Assembly (NCBI RefSeq): GCF_008386495.1
Contig: NZ_VTHJ01000027.1
Span: 41,616 to 105,615, forward strand
Direction of reading: 5' to 3'
Source of the DNA: Streptomyces tailanensis
Lineage (GTDB): Bacteria; Actinomycetota; Actinomycetes; Streptomycetales; Streptomycetaceae
Length of the DNA: 64,000 nucleotides
Of this stretch, positions 9,293 through 17,808 are shown piece by piece. Under the pieces are notes generated by a model. It did no database searches. It saw nothing but the letters and a program-made list of their open reading frames with translations, and was not told the DNA's origin. Numbering within the stretch: the first letter of the stretch is position 1; each line of letters begins with the position of its first letter. The translations under genes were made by a program, and so were the position numbers.

Positions 9293-9982
9293 ATGGCAAA
9301 CGAACCCGACATCGCCTTCGGTCTTCACCCCAAGCTCGGAATCGTGGCGGCCGTCTCCGACGGACTGCCGCAGGCCGAAGCCGCGCTGCACGCCGCAGGA
9401 TTCGACCACCACAAGGAGCTGGACATCTTCGTCCTCCCCCAGGGTGCCGACCGCCGCGCGATGGTTCAGCTCATCCGTGACCTGCAAGCCGTCGGGTACA
9501 CCGTTGCCGCCGACCCCCATCTGGAGGAGCCGCCGCAGGTTTCCGGCATCCGCGCGCTGACATCCCGGGTCATTCAGGCGCAGCGTCCGACCGATGTCGC
9601 CGACGTTTTCGACGACCTCCTGGACGATCGGGGCGGCGCCATCCCGGAGTTGCACCAGCTGCTGGAGGCCACTGCCGAGTGGTGCGAGCGGCGCCTCGGC
9701 GATGAGGGCACCGACCTCGCCCGTATCTGCCGACGCCTTGGCCACAAAATCACCGAGCTGAGCGTAGACCTCGGCTTCACCGGTGCCGACTTCCTCGACC
9801 TCGACAGCCCGCTACGACCGCGGCCGACGACCACGGCCCTGTCCCAGCAGAACAGCCGGGCTCGCGCCGCCACCACCGCCTCGCCCGCGCACTCCGCCAC
9901 TTCCCGGCCTGCGACAGCCAACAGCCCCACGCCGTACCACTCGCCCCAGGCTCCCTCTACCGCGCCCGCCCCCAGCCGATAA
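9293..9982 (+). CDS. Member 3 of the five-gene family, with C-terminal tail
   Basis: A 229-aa protein. N-terminal signature IAFGLHPKLGIVAAVSDGL, ALHAAGFDH, LDIFVLPQGA and YTVAADPHL. The helical domain at about residues 85-165 (VADVFDDLLDDRGGAIPEL, ATAEWCERRL) is closely similar to that of the next gene (AAEILQELLDEDFGAMGEL, ATWCERL). The tail SRARAATTASPAHS...APAPSR belongs to the common class, although its end is less basic. CAGGAG sits upstream of the ATG. No catalytic residues stand out; Trp-Cys-Glu-Arg is the most conserved local motif. Confidence 0.65.
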   Translation: MANEPDIAFGLHPKLGIVAAVSDGLPQAEAALHAAGFDHHKELDIFVLPQGADRRAMVQLIRDLQAVGYTVAADPHLEEPPQVSGIRALTSRVIQAQRPTDVADVFDDLLDDRGGAIPELHQLLEATAEWCERRLGDEGTDLARICRRLGHKITELSVDLGFTGADFLDLDSPLRPRPTTTALSQQNSRARAATTASPAHSATSRPATANSPTPYHSPQAPSTAPAPSR

Positions 9983-10009
9983 CGGCCTCATATATAAGGA
10001 GCGCGTTCC

Positions 10010-10767
10010 GTGCGCCTCGAACGCCATATTTCCTTCGGCCCTCATCCCGACCTCGGTGTCGTCGCCGAAGTCGCCGCCGGCAACCCCCATACCGAGCAGG
10101 TCTTACGCAAGCACCACTTCCGCCAGCACCCGGAACCGGGGCTGTACTTCCTGCCGAGCGACGCCCCGTACAACCGGGTCCTGCGTGCGGTGACCAGCGC
10201 CGCCCGCGTTCTGCAGGACGTGGGTCTGTCGGTGGCAGCCGACCCGCGCCTCATGGTGCCCCCGCCCGTCCCGCAGTCTCCCGGCACACCCGCGCGGGAC
10301 ACCCTCCCGGCGCAGTCTCTGTCCGCGCTGACCGCCGAGTTGCACACCGTCAACCGCGCGATGGATGCCGCTGAAATCCTGCAAGAGCTGCTGGACGAGG
10401 ACTTCGGCGCCATGGGCGAGCTGGAACGGCTCATCGAGACGACGGCCACCTGGTGCGAGCGCCTGGACACCGACGAGGGACGCGAACTCGGCTCCCGGCT
10501 GCGCACCATCGCCAACCATGTGGCCTTCCTTGGCGACCGGATCGCCGACGTCGAAGTCGATCTGGCGGTCATGCCGGGCCTGATCCCCGCCGACGCCCCA
10601 CCGCTGGCCGCCACTCCCGCACGCACGAAGACCTCCTGCCCACGTACGGGGCTCGTGCCCAGGCTGCCGTGGCCGCCTCCCCACACCGACCGGACCACTC
10701 GCCTACCGCTGCCACACCGTCTCCGGCAGCAGCCTCTCCGCCGTCCGGTCCATCTCGTACGCGCTGA
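10010..10767 (+). pseudogene. Member 4 of the five-gene family, frameshifted before its C-terminal tail
   Basis: Starts at GTG 10010 after AAGGAG (9996-10001) and reads ISFGPHPDLGVVAEV, the family signature, through the ATWCERL helical domain. At about 10610-10650 the family-type tail leaves this frame and continues in the -1 frame as GARAQAAVAASPHRP...SGPSRTR, with a stop at 10765-10767. A one-base loss is the simplest explanation. Read without correction, the frame runs on without a stop into the following gene and gives a false 433-aa fusion. Correcting the frame restores a protein of about 252 aa and a normal gap before the next ribosome-binding site. Whether the indel is real or an error cannot be told here. 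Confidence 0.65.
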
Positions 10768-10810
10768 CCATCCCCACCCGTTCACCACCTCGCGAAGGAG
10801 TACCACCGCC

Positions 10811-11311
10811 ATGGCCGTCAAGACGAAGTGGACCGTCGAGCACCACCCGTGCGGTCACACCACCACTGTCGATCTGTCCGACCGTCCCGCCGACCGCCGC
10901 GCCGGCTACGCGCGCTGGCTGGCCGGCCGGGACTGCACCGACTGCTGGAAGGCCAGCCGCGACAACGACGCCGAGGAGAAGGCGACGTGGCTGGAGAACA
11001 AGCGCGCCGAGGAACAGGCCGAGGCCGAAGCGTGGACCAAGCAGTACCGGATGCCACCGCTCGACGGGACCGATCGCGCGGTGGCCTGGGGCAACCGCTG
11101 CCGTCACCAGCTGATGTCCGCCGCTTACACCGCCCTCGTACTGGAAGACGACACCACGGAAACCGAGTGGGAGGCCATCGAAGACGCTGCCCGCACCGTG
11201 ACGAGGGCCGGGTGGTGGATCGATCAGAGGGAGGCCGCCCCCGCTGACCTGCCCGAGCTTCTGCAGTCCGCCACCAACGACGACCGGCTCACCGAGAACC
11301 CGTACGCGTAG
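10811..11311 (+). CDS. Small Cys/His protein, possible zinc-binding, unknown function
   Basis: A 166-aa protein. The N-terminus has a possible zinc site: HHPCGHT near residue 11 and RDCTDCW near residue 44. A charged coiled-coil-like stretch follows (ENKRAEEQAEAEAW), then a helical C-terminal domain. The ATG at 10811 has AAGGAG 10 nt upstream, so it is an independent gene although it lies in the same open frame as the preceding one. It ends TENPYA, without the basic tail of its neighbours. I recall similar small proteins in Streptomyces conjugative islands but know no function. Confidence 0.7.
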   Translation: MAVKTKWTVEHHPCGHTTTVDLSDRPADRRAGYARWLAGRDCTDCWKASRDNDAEEKATWLENKRAEEQAEAEAWTKQYRMPPLDGTDRAVAWGNRCRHQLMSAAYTALVLEDDTTETEWEAIEDAARTVTRAGWWIDQREAAPADLPELLQSATNDDRLTENPYA

Positions 11312-11329
11312 CGCTCAGCGCCGGACCTT

Positions 11330-11377
11330 CTATCACCCCAATCCGGCCGAGCCAAGCACCCGTTTCTCCGGATCCTC
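11330..11377. repeat. 48-bp intergenic element, copy B
   Basis: CTATCACCCC...CCGGATCCTC, same length and same fixed blocks (CCGGCC, GCCAA, CGGATCCTC) as copies A and C. It ends 43 bp before the start of the family member at 11421. Copy A precedes the most similar sibling. Confidence 0.55.
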
Positions 11378-11420
11378 CACTCCATAGCCGCGCTACTCCC
11401 TTCGACCGAAAGCAACCGCT

Positions 11421-12191
11421 ATGCCTGAACCCCTGATCACCATCGCTATCGAGCCCAGCGGTCGGGTCAGCGCCCGCGGCGCCGACGCCCTGGCTGCCAC
11501 CCTGCTGCGCCGGGCCGGATTCACTGAGATCAACGACTGGCACGGTCTGCGCCACCGGATGCCGTTGACTAGCTCGACCGACGAGCGAGCGGCCGTCGCG
11601 CGGTACGCAGCGCAGATGCTTCGGGCAGCCCGCTACCGGGTCGACATCGACCCACGGCTGGACCCCGACCCGCCCCAGGCGCCCACCCCCACCGATCCCC
11701 TGGGGCGCTACGCCGTTGGCCGTGCGGTGCTCGACCTGACCGACCAGGTCAACGCCGCCACCACCGCCGGACAGGCAGCCGATGTCCTGGACCAGATCCT
11801 CGATCCTGCCGACGGCGTTCTGATCCGCTGTCAGGAAGTCCTGGAAGCAGCGGCCGAGAAGTGCAACGACTTCGACGGAGACGGCAACAGCTTCGAACTG
11901 AGCGACCGTTTCACCGCCGCAGCCGAGCAGCTCACCCAGATAGGCCACGATCTCGACAGCGCCGCCTTCGGCTTCCGCGCCTTGGAGCCGGCCTCACCGG
12001 CCCAGCAACCCCAGGAACGGAGCTGGCAGGCCCAGGCCCAGGTCGCCGCCTACGACGAGACCGCTGTCACCAGCGCCGCTCGCGCCACCTCACCGGCCAC
12101 CCGCAATACACCCGGCAGCGGTAGGCAAGGGGTCGCCCCAGACAACACCGCTGCCCAGCCGGCCGCCCAGCCCACCCGTCGCGCCCGCTGA
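11421..12191 (+). CDS. Member 5 of the five-gene family, with C-terminal tail
   Basis: A 256-aa protein most like member 1. It shares the MPEP start, the GADALAATLLRRAGF helix and the ARYRVDIDPRLDP strand. The helical domain (AADVLDQILDPADGVLIR, EVLEAAAEKCNDF) is related to those of members 3 and 4. The tail contains SAARATSPATR and ends PTRRAR. It is the last gene before the coupling protein. Five related copies flanked by virB4-like and virD4-like genes suggest a role in the transfer apparatus or as its substrates. That is inference. Confidence 0.65.
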   Translation: MPEPLITIAIEPSGRVSARGADALAATLLRRAGFTEINDWHGLRHRMPLTSSTDERAAVARYAAQMLRAARYRVDIDPRLDPDPPQAPTPTDPLGRYAVGRAVLDLTDQVNAATTAGQAADVLDQILDPADGVLIRCQEVLEAAAEKCNDFDGDGNSFELSDRFTAAAEQLTQIGHDLDSAAFGFRALEPASPAQQPQERSWQAQAQVAAYDETAVTSAARATSPATRNTPGSGRQGVAPDNTAAQPAAQPTRRAR

Positions 12192-12318
12192 CCTCCGCGC
12201 GGCGCCTCCAGCCCAGCCAGCCGACCGTGCCCCGATCCGTTGAGGAGCCCTCGATGACCGCCAGAAGAACTCCCCTCCTGCCGCCTCCCCCTCGTTGTCG
12301 TCCTTCCCGGAGTCTCCT

Positions 12319-14103
12319 GTGCAATCCGCGCGTTCACGCACGCCCTCGACCACCACCGGAACCGACGCCCTCCTCTATCTCCTGCTCGTCATCGCCGGAC
12401 TCGGCCTCGTCGGCGGTTCACTAGCCTGGCTGTGCGGCAATCTCGCTGCTCTCGTTACGAGTTCGGGCCGATGGTCCGTCTACGATCCCGCGACCGCGCT
12501 GTTCCATCCCGAGCAGCTCTGGCCTCGCCTTCCCCGCCCGGCAGTCATCACCGCTTGTTACGTGCTGCCCGCACTGGTGCTCCTGCTCACCGCCGCCGTC
12601 GGCGCGAAACTCTGGTTGCGACTGCGCGGCAACCCCAAGGGTCTGGCTGACCAGCGTGATCTCTCCGGGCTGCTGCCCAAGGAGATCAGCGCGAAAGCCA
12701 AGGACCTCCGGCCCAGCCTCGAAGGCACGAACGCCAAGCAGATCGCGCCCGACGACCGGGGCATCCTGCTCGGCACCCTGAATCCCGGCAACAAGGAGAT
12801 ACGTTCCTCCTGGGAGGACGTCCTCCTGGCGATCATGGCTCCCCGCTCCGGCAAAACGTCCGGACTCGCCATCCCGGCCATCCTCCGCGCCCCCGGCCCC
12901 GTGCTGCTCACCTCGAACAAGGCCGCCCGCGACGCCTATACCGCCACCCTCGATGCCCGCGCCGAAGTCGGCACCGTGTGGACGCTGGATCCGCAGCAGA
13001 TCGCGCACGCCCCGCGCGAAATGTGGTGGGACATCCTCGCCGACGCCCATGACCTTGCTGGCGCCCGGCGTCTGGCCGGACACTTCGTCACCGCGAGCGT
13101 GGACGAGTCCTCCCAGGGCGACTTCTGGTCGACGGCCGCCGCCAACACCCTCACAGCGCTGTTCCTGGCCGCAGCCCGCGACCGGCGGCCGATTACCGAC
13201 GTACTCGCCTGGCTCGCCTCACCGGCCGACCGCACGCCCATCGACGTCCTGGTCGACGCGGGTCTCGACGCGGTCGCCGCCCAGTTGCAGGGCACCGTCG
13301 CCGGCGCGGTGGAGACCCGCGACGGCATCTTCGAAACGGCCCGCCAGTACGCCGCCTGTCTCCTCGACCCGGGCATCGCCGCATGGGTCACCCGAGCCCC
13401 GGACCTGCCCGAGTTCAAGCCGGAGGCGTTCGCGACCAGCCGCGACACTCTGTTCCTGCTGTCCAAGGACGGCGGCGGTTCCGCCTCGGCGATCATCGCC
13501 GCAGCCGCCGACGCCGTGATGCGCGCGGCTGTCATCCAGGCCGAACGCGACGGCGGACGCCTCGACCCGCCGCTTCTCGCGATCCTCGACGAGGCGGCGA
13601 ACGTATGCAAGATCCAGGACCTGCCCGACCTGTACTCCCACCTCGGCTCCCGGGGCGTCATCCCCGTCACCATCCTGCAGTCCTACCGGCAGGGCGTACG
13701 GGTATGGGGCGAGGCCGGGATGGATGCCCTTTGGTCTGCGGCCACCGTGAAGCTGATCGGCTCCGGTATCGACGACGCCGACTTCGCGGACAAGCTCTCG
13801 CGCCTGGTGGGTGACCATGACGTGCAGACCGTCTCCGTCTCACACAGCGAGTCGGGCAAGTCCAGGTCGGTGTCGATGCGGCAGGAGAGGATCCTTCCGG
13901 CCGACGCGATCCGGGCCCTGCCCAAGGGCACCGCACTGCTGCTGGCCACCGGCATCCGGCCGGCGCTGCTGAACCTCAAGCCCTGGTACAAGGAGCCGAA
14001 CGCCGGTCCCCTCGGCGCCGCGTCTGCCCGTGCGACCAAGGCGATCACCGAGCGCGCCCTCGCGAAGTCCATGGACCGTGACGACTTCGGGACTGCCGCA
14101 TGA
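12319..14103 (+). CDS. VirD4/TraG-like type IV coupling protein
   Basis: A 594-aa membrane ATPase that should bring relaxase-DNA and protein substrates to the channel. Two N-terminal transmembrane helices (about residues 16-45 and 75-97) precede the motor domain. Walker A is MAPRSGKTSG (about 171-180) and Walker B LLAILDEAAN (about 416-425). The region after it (LYSHLGSRGVIPVTILQSYRQG) is typical of TraG/VirD4. I chose the GTG at 12319 because CGGAG lies 6 nt upstream; a TTG at 12295 in the same frame is possible. Its TGA overlaps the next ATG. It is the best candidate receptor for the shared C-terminal tails of neighbouring proteins. Confidence 0.88.
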   Translation: MQSARSRTPSTTTGTDALLYLLLVIAGLGLVGGSLAWLCGNLAALVTSSGRWSVYDPATALFHPEQLWPRLPRPAVITACYVLPALVLLLTAAVGAKLWLRLRGNPKGLADQRDLSGLLPKEISAKAKDLRPSLEGTNAKQIAPDDRGILLGTLNPGNKEIRSSWEDVLLAIMAPRSGKTSGLAIPAILRAPGPVLLTSNKAARDAYTATLDARAEVGTVWTLDPQQIAHAPREMWWDILADAHDLAGARRLAGHFVTASVDESSQGDFWSTAAANTLTALFLAAARDRRPITDVLAWLASPADRTPIDVLVDAGLDAVAAQLQGTVAGAVETRDGIFETARQYAACLLDPGIAAWVTRAPDLPEFKPEAFATSRDTLFLLSKDGGGSASAIIAAAADAVMRAAVIQAERDGGRLDPPLLAILDEAANVCKIQDLPDLYSHLGSRGVIPVTILQSYRQGVRVWGEAGMDALWSAATVKLIGSGIDDADFADKLSRLVGDHDVQTVSVSHSESGKSRSVSMRQERILPADAIRALPKGTALLLATGIRPALLNLKPWYKEPNAGPLGAASARATKAITERALAKSMDRDDFGTAA

Positions 14104-15182
14104 GTGGCAGGAGCGTGTGGAACACGCCCGCCGCCGAACGGGTGGCCGCTCTGCGCGAGCAGTACGCCGCCGCCGGGGAACCGGACGCCGACCTGTCGGA
14201 CCTGGAGTTGCTCAACGCGGCCTACGAGTCGGTACTGCGTGAGCAGATCGACACCCGAGACCGCTACATGGGCCTGCTCACCGGGCGGCGCAAGCACGAC
14301 GACGCCGTACGGGACGCTGCAGCCCGCGGCCTCAAGGGCCAGGCCGAGCGCTACACCCGCGCCGCCGTCTCGCGATACATGAGCCCGTACCACGGTCTGC
14401 TGAACCGCATCGAAAGCCTTCCCGATCGCCCCGGCGCTCGGCAGATGGAGGGCCTCCGCCAGGCCGCCGAGATGGTACGGCACGAGCTGAAATACGCCCC
14501 GGAACGTCCCGAAGAACTCCTGGATCCCGAAGGTGCCCACCACACGCTGCGCACCCTGCGCCACGTCGTCGGTGTCCTCGACGAGCGGGAGGGACTGAAC
14601 GGCGACGACGTGCTCCGGCTGGTCAAGAACGCGCTCAGCGACGAAGCCCCGACCGATCTGTTCGCGGTCGCCGACCGAGGCACCGCCAAGCCGACTCCAC
14701 CCCCGCCGGCCCCGCCCTTCGCCGGACCGGACTGGGCCGACCTCGGCGGCTTCTGGGCCTACCAGCCCGACGTCTCCGGCGCCCATGTGAAGGCGTACCC
14801 GGTCGGCGAGGACTGGTACCTGGACCTGTGGTCGGACCGCGGCCAGATGCTCGCCTTCGGCACAGTCCCCGACACCGAGGTCGCCGCCCTCGCCCCGGCC
14901 CTCGTCGCCCGCGCCGACGACTGGGCCCGCGACCGGTCCGGGTACGCCTGGCGCCGCTTCGCCGACACCGCCGACGCCACCCGCACCACCAGCCCTCGGC
15001 CCGACCGTTCCGAGCTGCCCGCTCCAGCGCCAGAGCGAGCACCGCAGCCCAGCGACCCCCGAGTCCGTGCGGCCACCGCGACCTCTCCCGCTCGTCCGCC
15101 CAGCGCCATCGCGACCAGCCCCGACCTCGCGTCGACCGGCGCACACCCGGCGTCGGCCGTTGCGCCCCGCCGTAGCCGGTAA
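14100..15182 (+). CDS. Coupling-protein-linked soluble protein with C-terminal tail, unknown function
   Basis: A 360-aa protein translated from an ATGA overlap with the coupling protein. The N-terminal half is helical and charged (AAAERVAALREQYAAAG, MGLLTGRRKHDDAVRD), with no nuclease or ATPase motif. Residues about 225-300 form a compact beta-rich domain (WADLGGFWAYQPDVSG, VGEDWYLDLWSDRGQMLAFG). The tail begins DPRVRAATATSPARP and ends VAPRRSR. Tight coupling suggests a direct partner or adaptor of the coupling protein. I do not recognise the family. Confidence 0.65.
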   Translation: MSGRSVWNTPAAERVAALREQYAAAGEPDADLSDLELLNAAYESVLREQIDTRDRYMGLLTGRRKHDDAVRDAAARGLKGQAERYTRAAVSRYMSPYHGLLNRIESLPDRPGARQMEGLRQAAEMVRHELKYAPERPEELLDPEGAHHTLRTLRHVVGVLDEREGLNGDDVLRLVKNALSDEAPTDLFAVADRGTAKPTPPPPAPPFAGPDWADLGGFWAYQPDVSGAHVKAYPVGEDWYLDLWSDRGQMLAFGTVPDTEVAALAPALVARADDWARDRSGYAWRRFADTADATRTTSPRPDRSELPAPAPERAPQPSDPRVRAATATSPARPPSAIATSPDLASTGAHPASAVAPRRSR

Positions 15183-15234
15183 CCGCCTGCCGCGCTGTCT
15201 CACCCACCCGCCCTGCGCTCAGAAGGACTTCCGC

Positions 15235-16272
15235 ATGTCTCCTTCCATTCCTGACACCGCTCGACGCAACAAGCTGGCCCAGCACTCCACGGGCACCGCC
15301 TCCCAGCCCAACGGCACGTCCAGGTCGAGCGGTTCCGGCCCCTCCGGTTCGCCGGCGCTGCGGGTTCTCTCGCTCGGCGCCGGGGTTCAATCGAGCAGCC
15401 TGTTGATTCTGGCCGCCGAGGGCCGCCTACCCAAGATCGACTTCGCCGTATTCGCCGACACCGGCTGGGAGCCGCGCGCCGTCTACGAACACCTCGACCG
15501 AATCGAGAGGGAGATCGCACAGCCCGCCGGGATCCCGATCCTGCGGGTGTCCTCCGGCAACATCAGGAACGACGCGCTCAACCCGAGCCACCGGTTCGCC
15601 AGCATGCCCCTCCACGTCCTCAATCGCGACGGCACTGCGGGCATGACCCGTAGGCAGTGCACGGGTGAGTACAAGATCAAGCCGATCAAGAAACAGATCC
15701 GAGCGCTGCTTGGCTACCCCTACCCCAAGCGCATCCCCAAGGACGTGTTCGTCGAGCAGTGGATCGGCATCAGCGTCGATGAATTCCACAGGGCCAAGGA
15801 TGCCGACGTCGCGTACATGCGCAATGTCTTCCCCTTGCTCGATCTCGGTCTGACCAGGACCGATTGCCTGCGGTTGCTGCGCGCTCGGGGTTTTGGATCA
15901 ACGCCGAAGTCGAGCTGCCTGGGCTGTCCCTACCACGGCAACGCGCAGTGGCGGGCCCTGCGCGACGGCTCGCCGGAGGAGTGGCAGGACGTGGTGGAGT
16001 TCGACGCCGCGATCCGGGCGGGCAACGCCCGCGCGAATGCCGACGGACAGCGGCTACTCGGCCAGGCATTTCTGCACCGCTCTCGGGTGCCACTGGACCA
16101 GGCCCCGATCGATCACGTCACCGCCCGCGAGTGGGCCCAGCGCCAGGCCGACCTCGACGAAGCGACGGCCGATGTGGAGCTTGCGCTCGAACAGGGCGCT
16201 GCGGAGGGCTGCTCGCCCTGGTCCTGCCGTTCCGGCGCGCCGGTCGCCGACGACTTCGACGTCGCCGCGTAG
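15235..16272 (+). CDS. PP-loop / PAPS-reductase-family protein
   Basis: A 345-aa member of the phosphoadenosine phosphosulfate reductase-like (adenine nucleotide alpha hydrolase) superfamily. The PP-loop is SLGAGVQSSSL (residues about 46-56), followed by FAVFADTGWEP. Cysteines in RRQCTGEYKIKP and SSCLGCPYHG could bind metal or sulfur. Mobile elements carry such proteins, some used in DNA or tRNA sulfur modification (DndC-like), but no dnd partners are nearby. A frameshifted cytosine methyltransferase lies 2 kb downstream. AGAAGGA precedes the ATG; the open frame further left is a shadow of the previous gene's tail. It has no basic C-terminal tail. Confidence 0.8.
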   Translation: MSPSIPDTARRNKLAQHSTGTASQPNGTSRSSGSGPSGSPALRVLSLGAGVQSSSLLILAAEGRLPKIDFAVFADTGWEPRAVYEHLDRIEREIAQPAGIPILRVSSGNIRNDALNPSHRFASMPLHVLNRDGTAGMTRRQCTGEYKIKPIKKQIRALLGYPYPKRIPKDVFVEQWIGISVDEFHRAKDADVAYMRNVFPLLDLGLTRTDCLRLLRARGFGSTPKSSCLGCPYHGNAQWRALRDGSPEEWQDVVEFDAAIRAGNARANADGQRLLGQAFLHRSRVPLDQAPIDHVTAREWAQRQADLDEATADVELALEQGAAEGCSPWSCRSGAPVADDFDVAA

Positions 16273-16321
16273 CGCACCGCCTCTTCCCTCTGATCTTTCG
16301 TTCTTCTCCGTCAGGAGCATC

Positions 16322-16558
16322 ATGTCCCCGCATACCCCAGTGTTTTCCTCCCTCCGCACCACCGAACGCCTGGCTGACACGCCAGCCGTTCGGCGCGGCG
16401 GTCACTGGTGGCTGGTCGCCCCCACCGGCTCGCTGCTCGCCAGCGACCCGGCCTTCACGGACGAACTGGACCGGTTCGCCGCTGATTTGGCCGCCGCCGA
16501 CCGGGCTGTCGCCGAGCTCCTTGCCGCACGCATTGCCCAGCACGAGGCTCGGCGATGA
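16322..16558 (+). CDS. Small conserved-looking protein, unknown function
   Basis: A 78-aa protein with an N-terminal WWLVAPTGSLLAS segment and a C-terminal helix (DELDRFAADLAAADRAVAEL). AGGAG lies 5 nt before the ATG and the stop overlaps the next ATG (ATGA), so it is coupled to the DnaB-N-like gene. Too short for a confident family call. Confidence 0.55.
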   Translation: MSPHTPVFSSLRTTERLADTPAVRRGGHWWLVAPTGSLLASDPAFTDELDRFAADLAAADRAVAELLAARIAQHEARR

Positions 16559-17808
16559 GGCCGCTGCTCCAAGCCGAGCAGGCGGTCCTCGGCGCCGTAC
16601 TCCTCGACCCCGGTCAGCTGTCCCGGGTGTCGGAGTGGCTGCGCCCCGGCCACTTCTACCGGCCACACCATGCCGCGCTGTACACCGCACTGCTCAAACT
16701 CCACGCCGACGGACACCCCAGTGCCGACCCACAACCGGCCGCACCCGTCGCAGGGGACAGGAAGCCAGGGACGTGGCCCACCACCGCCCCCACGGCGGGC
16801 AGTGACCAACGGCTGGCGTGGATGGATGCCGCCATCGCCGAAGCGAACTCCTCCCAGGTCCGGGGCCTGACTGCGGTCTACCTGCATACGCTCATCTCCG
16901 CCTGCCCGCGCCCGGAACACGCACCGGTCTACGGGCGGATGGTGCTGGAGGGCGCCATCCACCGTACGGTCGCCGCACACGCCACCCGTCTGCACCAGAT
17001 GGCCCGCGCCGACGCCGTACGCGGCAGCGCCGAGGACACCCTGCACTACGCCCAGGTCCTCACCGACGTTCTGGGCGATCTCGCCCGGCGCTGGGGCACC
17101 GACCCCCGCCCCATGGCGCCGCCCACGCCGCTGCCCCAGCCTGCTGCCGCGAACCAGCCGCCGGTCTCCGAAGAGTTGCTCGCCGACGAGGAGTACCTGC
17201 TGGCCGTACTCACCGCGAACCCGGACGCGCTCGGCGAACTGGTGGGCTGGCTGCGGCCTGAGGACTTCGCCAGCCCGGGACACGGCCGGATCTACCGCTG
17301 TCTGGGCGCCCTGCACCACCGGGGCGAGCCGGTCGACGAGGTCACCGTCCTATGGGAGGCCCAGCGACGCGGCGCCCTGGCTGACGGCACGCTCACCGCC
17401 GAGGACGTCCTGCGCCTGTGCGACTCCAAGTCAGCCGCCGGTATCGCCGACTACCTCGGTGAGCAGGTCGTACGAGCCGCCCTCGTCCGTACCGCCGCCT
17501 GCGCGGCCCGGCAGGTGCGGGCGCTCGCCGACGACGAGTCCCTCGCTCCCGGCCGTCTCATCGGCTACGCCCTCCACGCGCTCAGCCCTCTGGAGGACAT
17601 CCGCCGCCGCTGGCGGGCCGCCTCCGGTGCACCCGAAGCAGCCTCCGCCCCGCCCCCTGCGCCGCAGCCGACGGGCCGCGTTCCCTCATCGCGTACCGAT
17701 GCCGCCCGCGCTCGCAGTCGGCCGCACCCACCCCCGTCACCCAACACGCACACCAGTGCTCCCACGCCTGTTTCCCCCGTCCGTTCGTCCCGCCGGAGCC
17801 CCTCGTGA
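16555..17808 (+). CDS. Protein with two DnaB N-terminal-like domains and a C-terminal tail
   Basis: A 417-aa protein with two copies of a DnaB N-domain-like module. The first opens LLQAEQAVLGAVLLDPGQL (about residues 4-55). The second opens ELLADEEYLLAVLTANPDAL (about 205-310, with FASPGHGRIYRCLGAL). The RecA-like helicase domain of DnaB is absent and no Walker motifs are seen. Such an isolated domain could bind primase or helicase during conjugative DNA replication, or interfere with the host helicase. The end is DAARARSRPHPPP...SSRRSPS, one of the shared tails. It starts at an ATGA overlap and ends in a GTGA overlap. Confidence 0.7.
   Translation: MRPLLQAEQAVLGAVLLDPGQLSRVSEWLRPGHFYRPHHAALYTALLKLHADGHPSADPQPAAPVAGDRKPGTWPTTAPTAGSDQRLAWMDAAIAEANSSQVRGLTAVYLHTLISACPRPEHAPVYGRMVLEGAIHRTVAAHATRLHQMARADAVRGSAEDTLHYAQVLTDVLGDLARRWGTDPRPMAPPTPLPQPAAANQPPVSEELLADEEYLLAVLTANPDALGELVGWLRPEDFASPGHGRIYRCLGALHHRGEPVDEVTVLWEAQRRGALADGTLTAEDVLRLCDSKSAAGIADYLGEQVVRAALVRTAACAARQVRALADDESLAPGRLIGYALHALSPLEDIRRRWRAASGAPEAASAPPPAPQPTGRVPSSRTDAARARSRPHPPPSPNTHTSAPTPVSPVRSSRRSPS

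Noticed and set aside
10010..11311. Single 433-aa protein
   Set aside because: Two ribosome-binding sites, two unrelated halves and the expected tail in the -1 frame show it is two genes.
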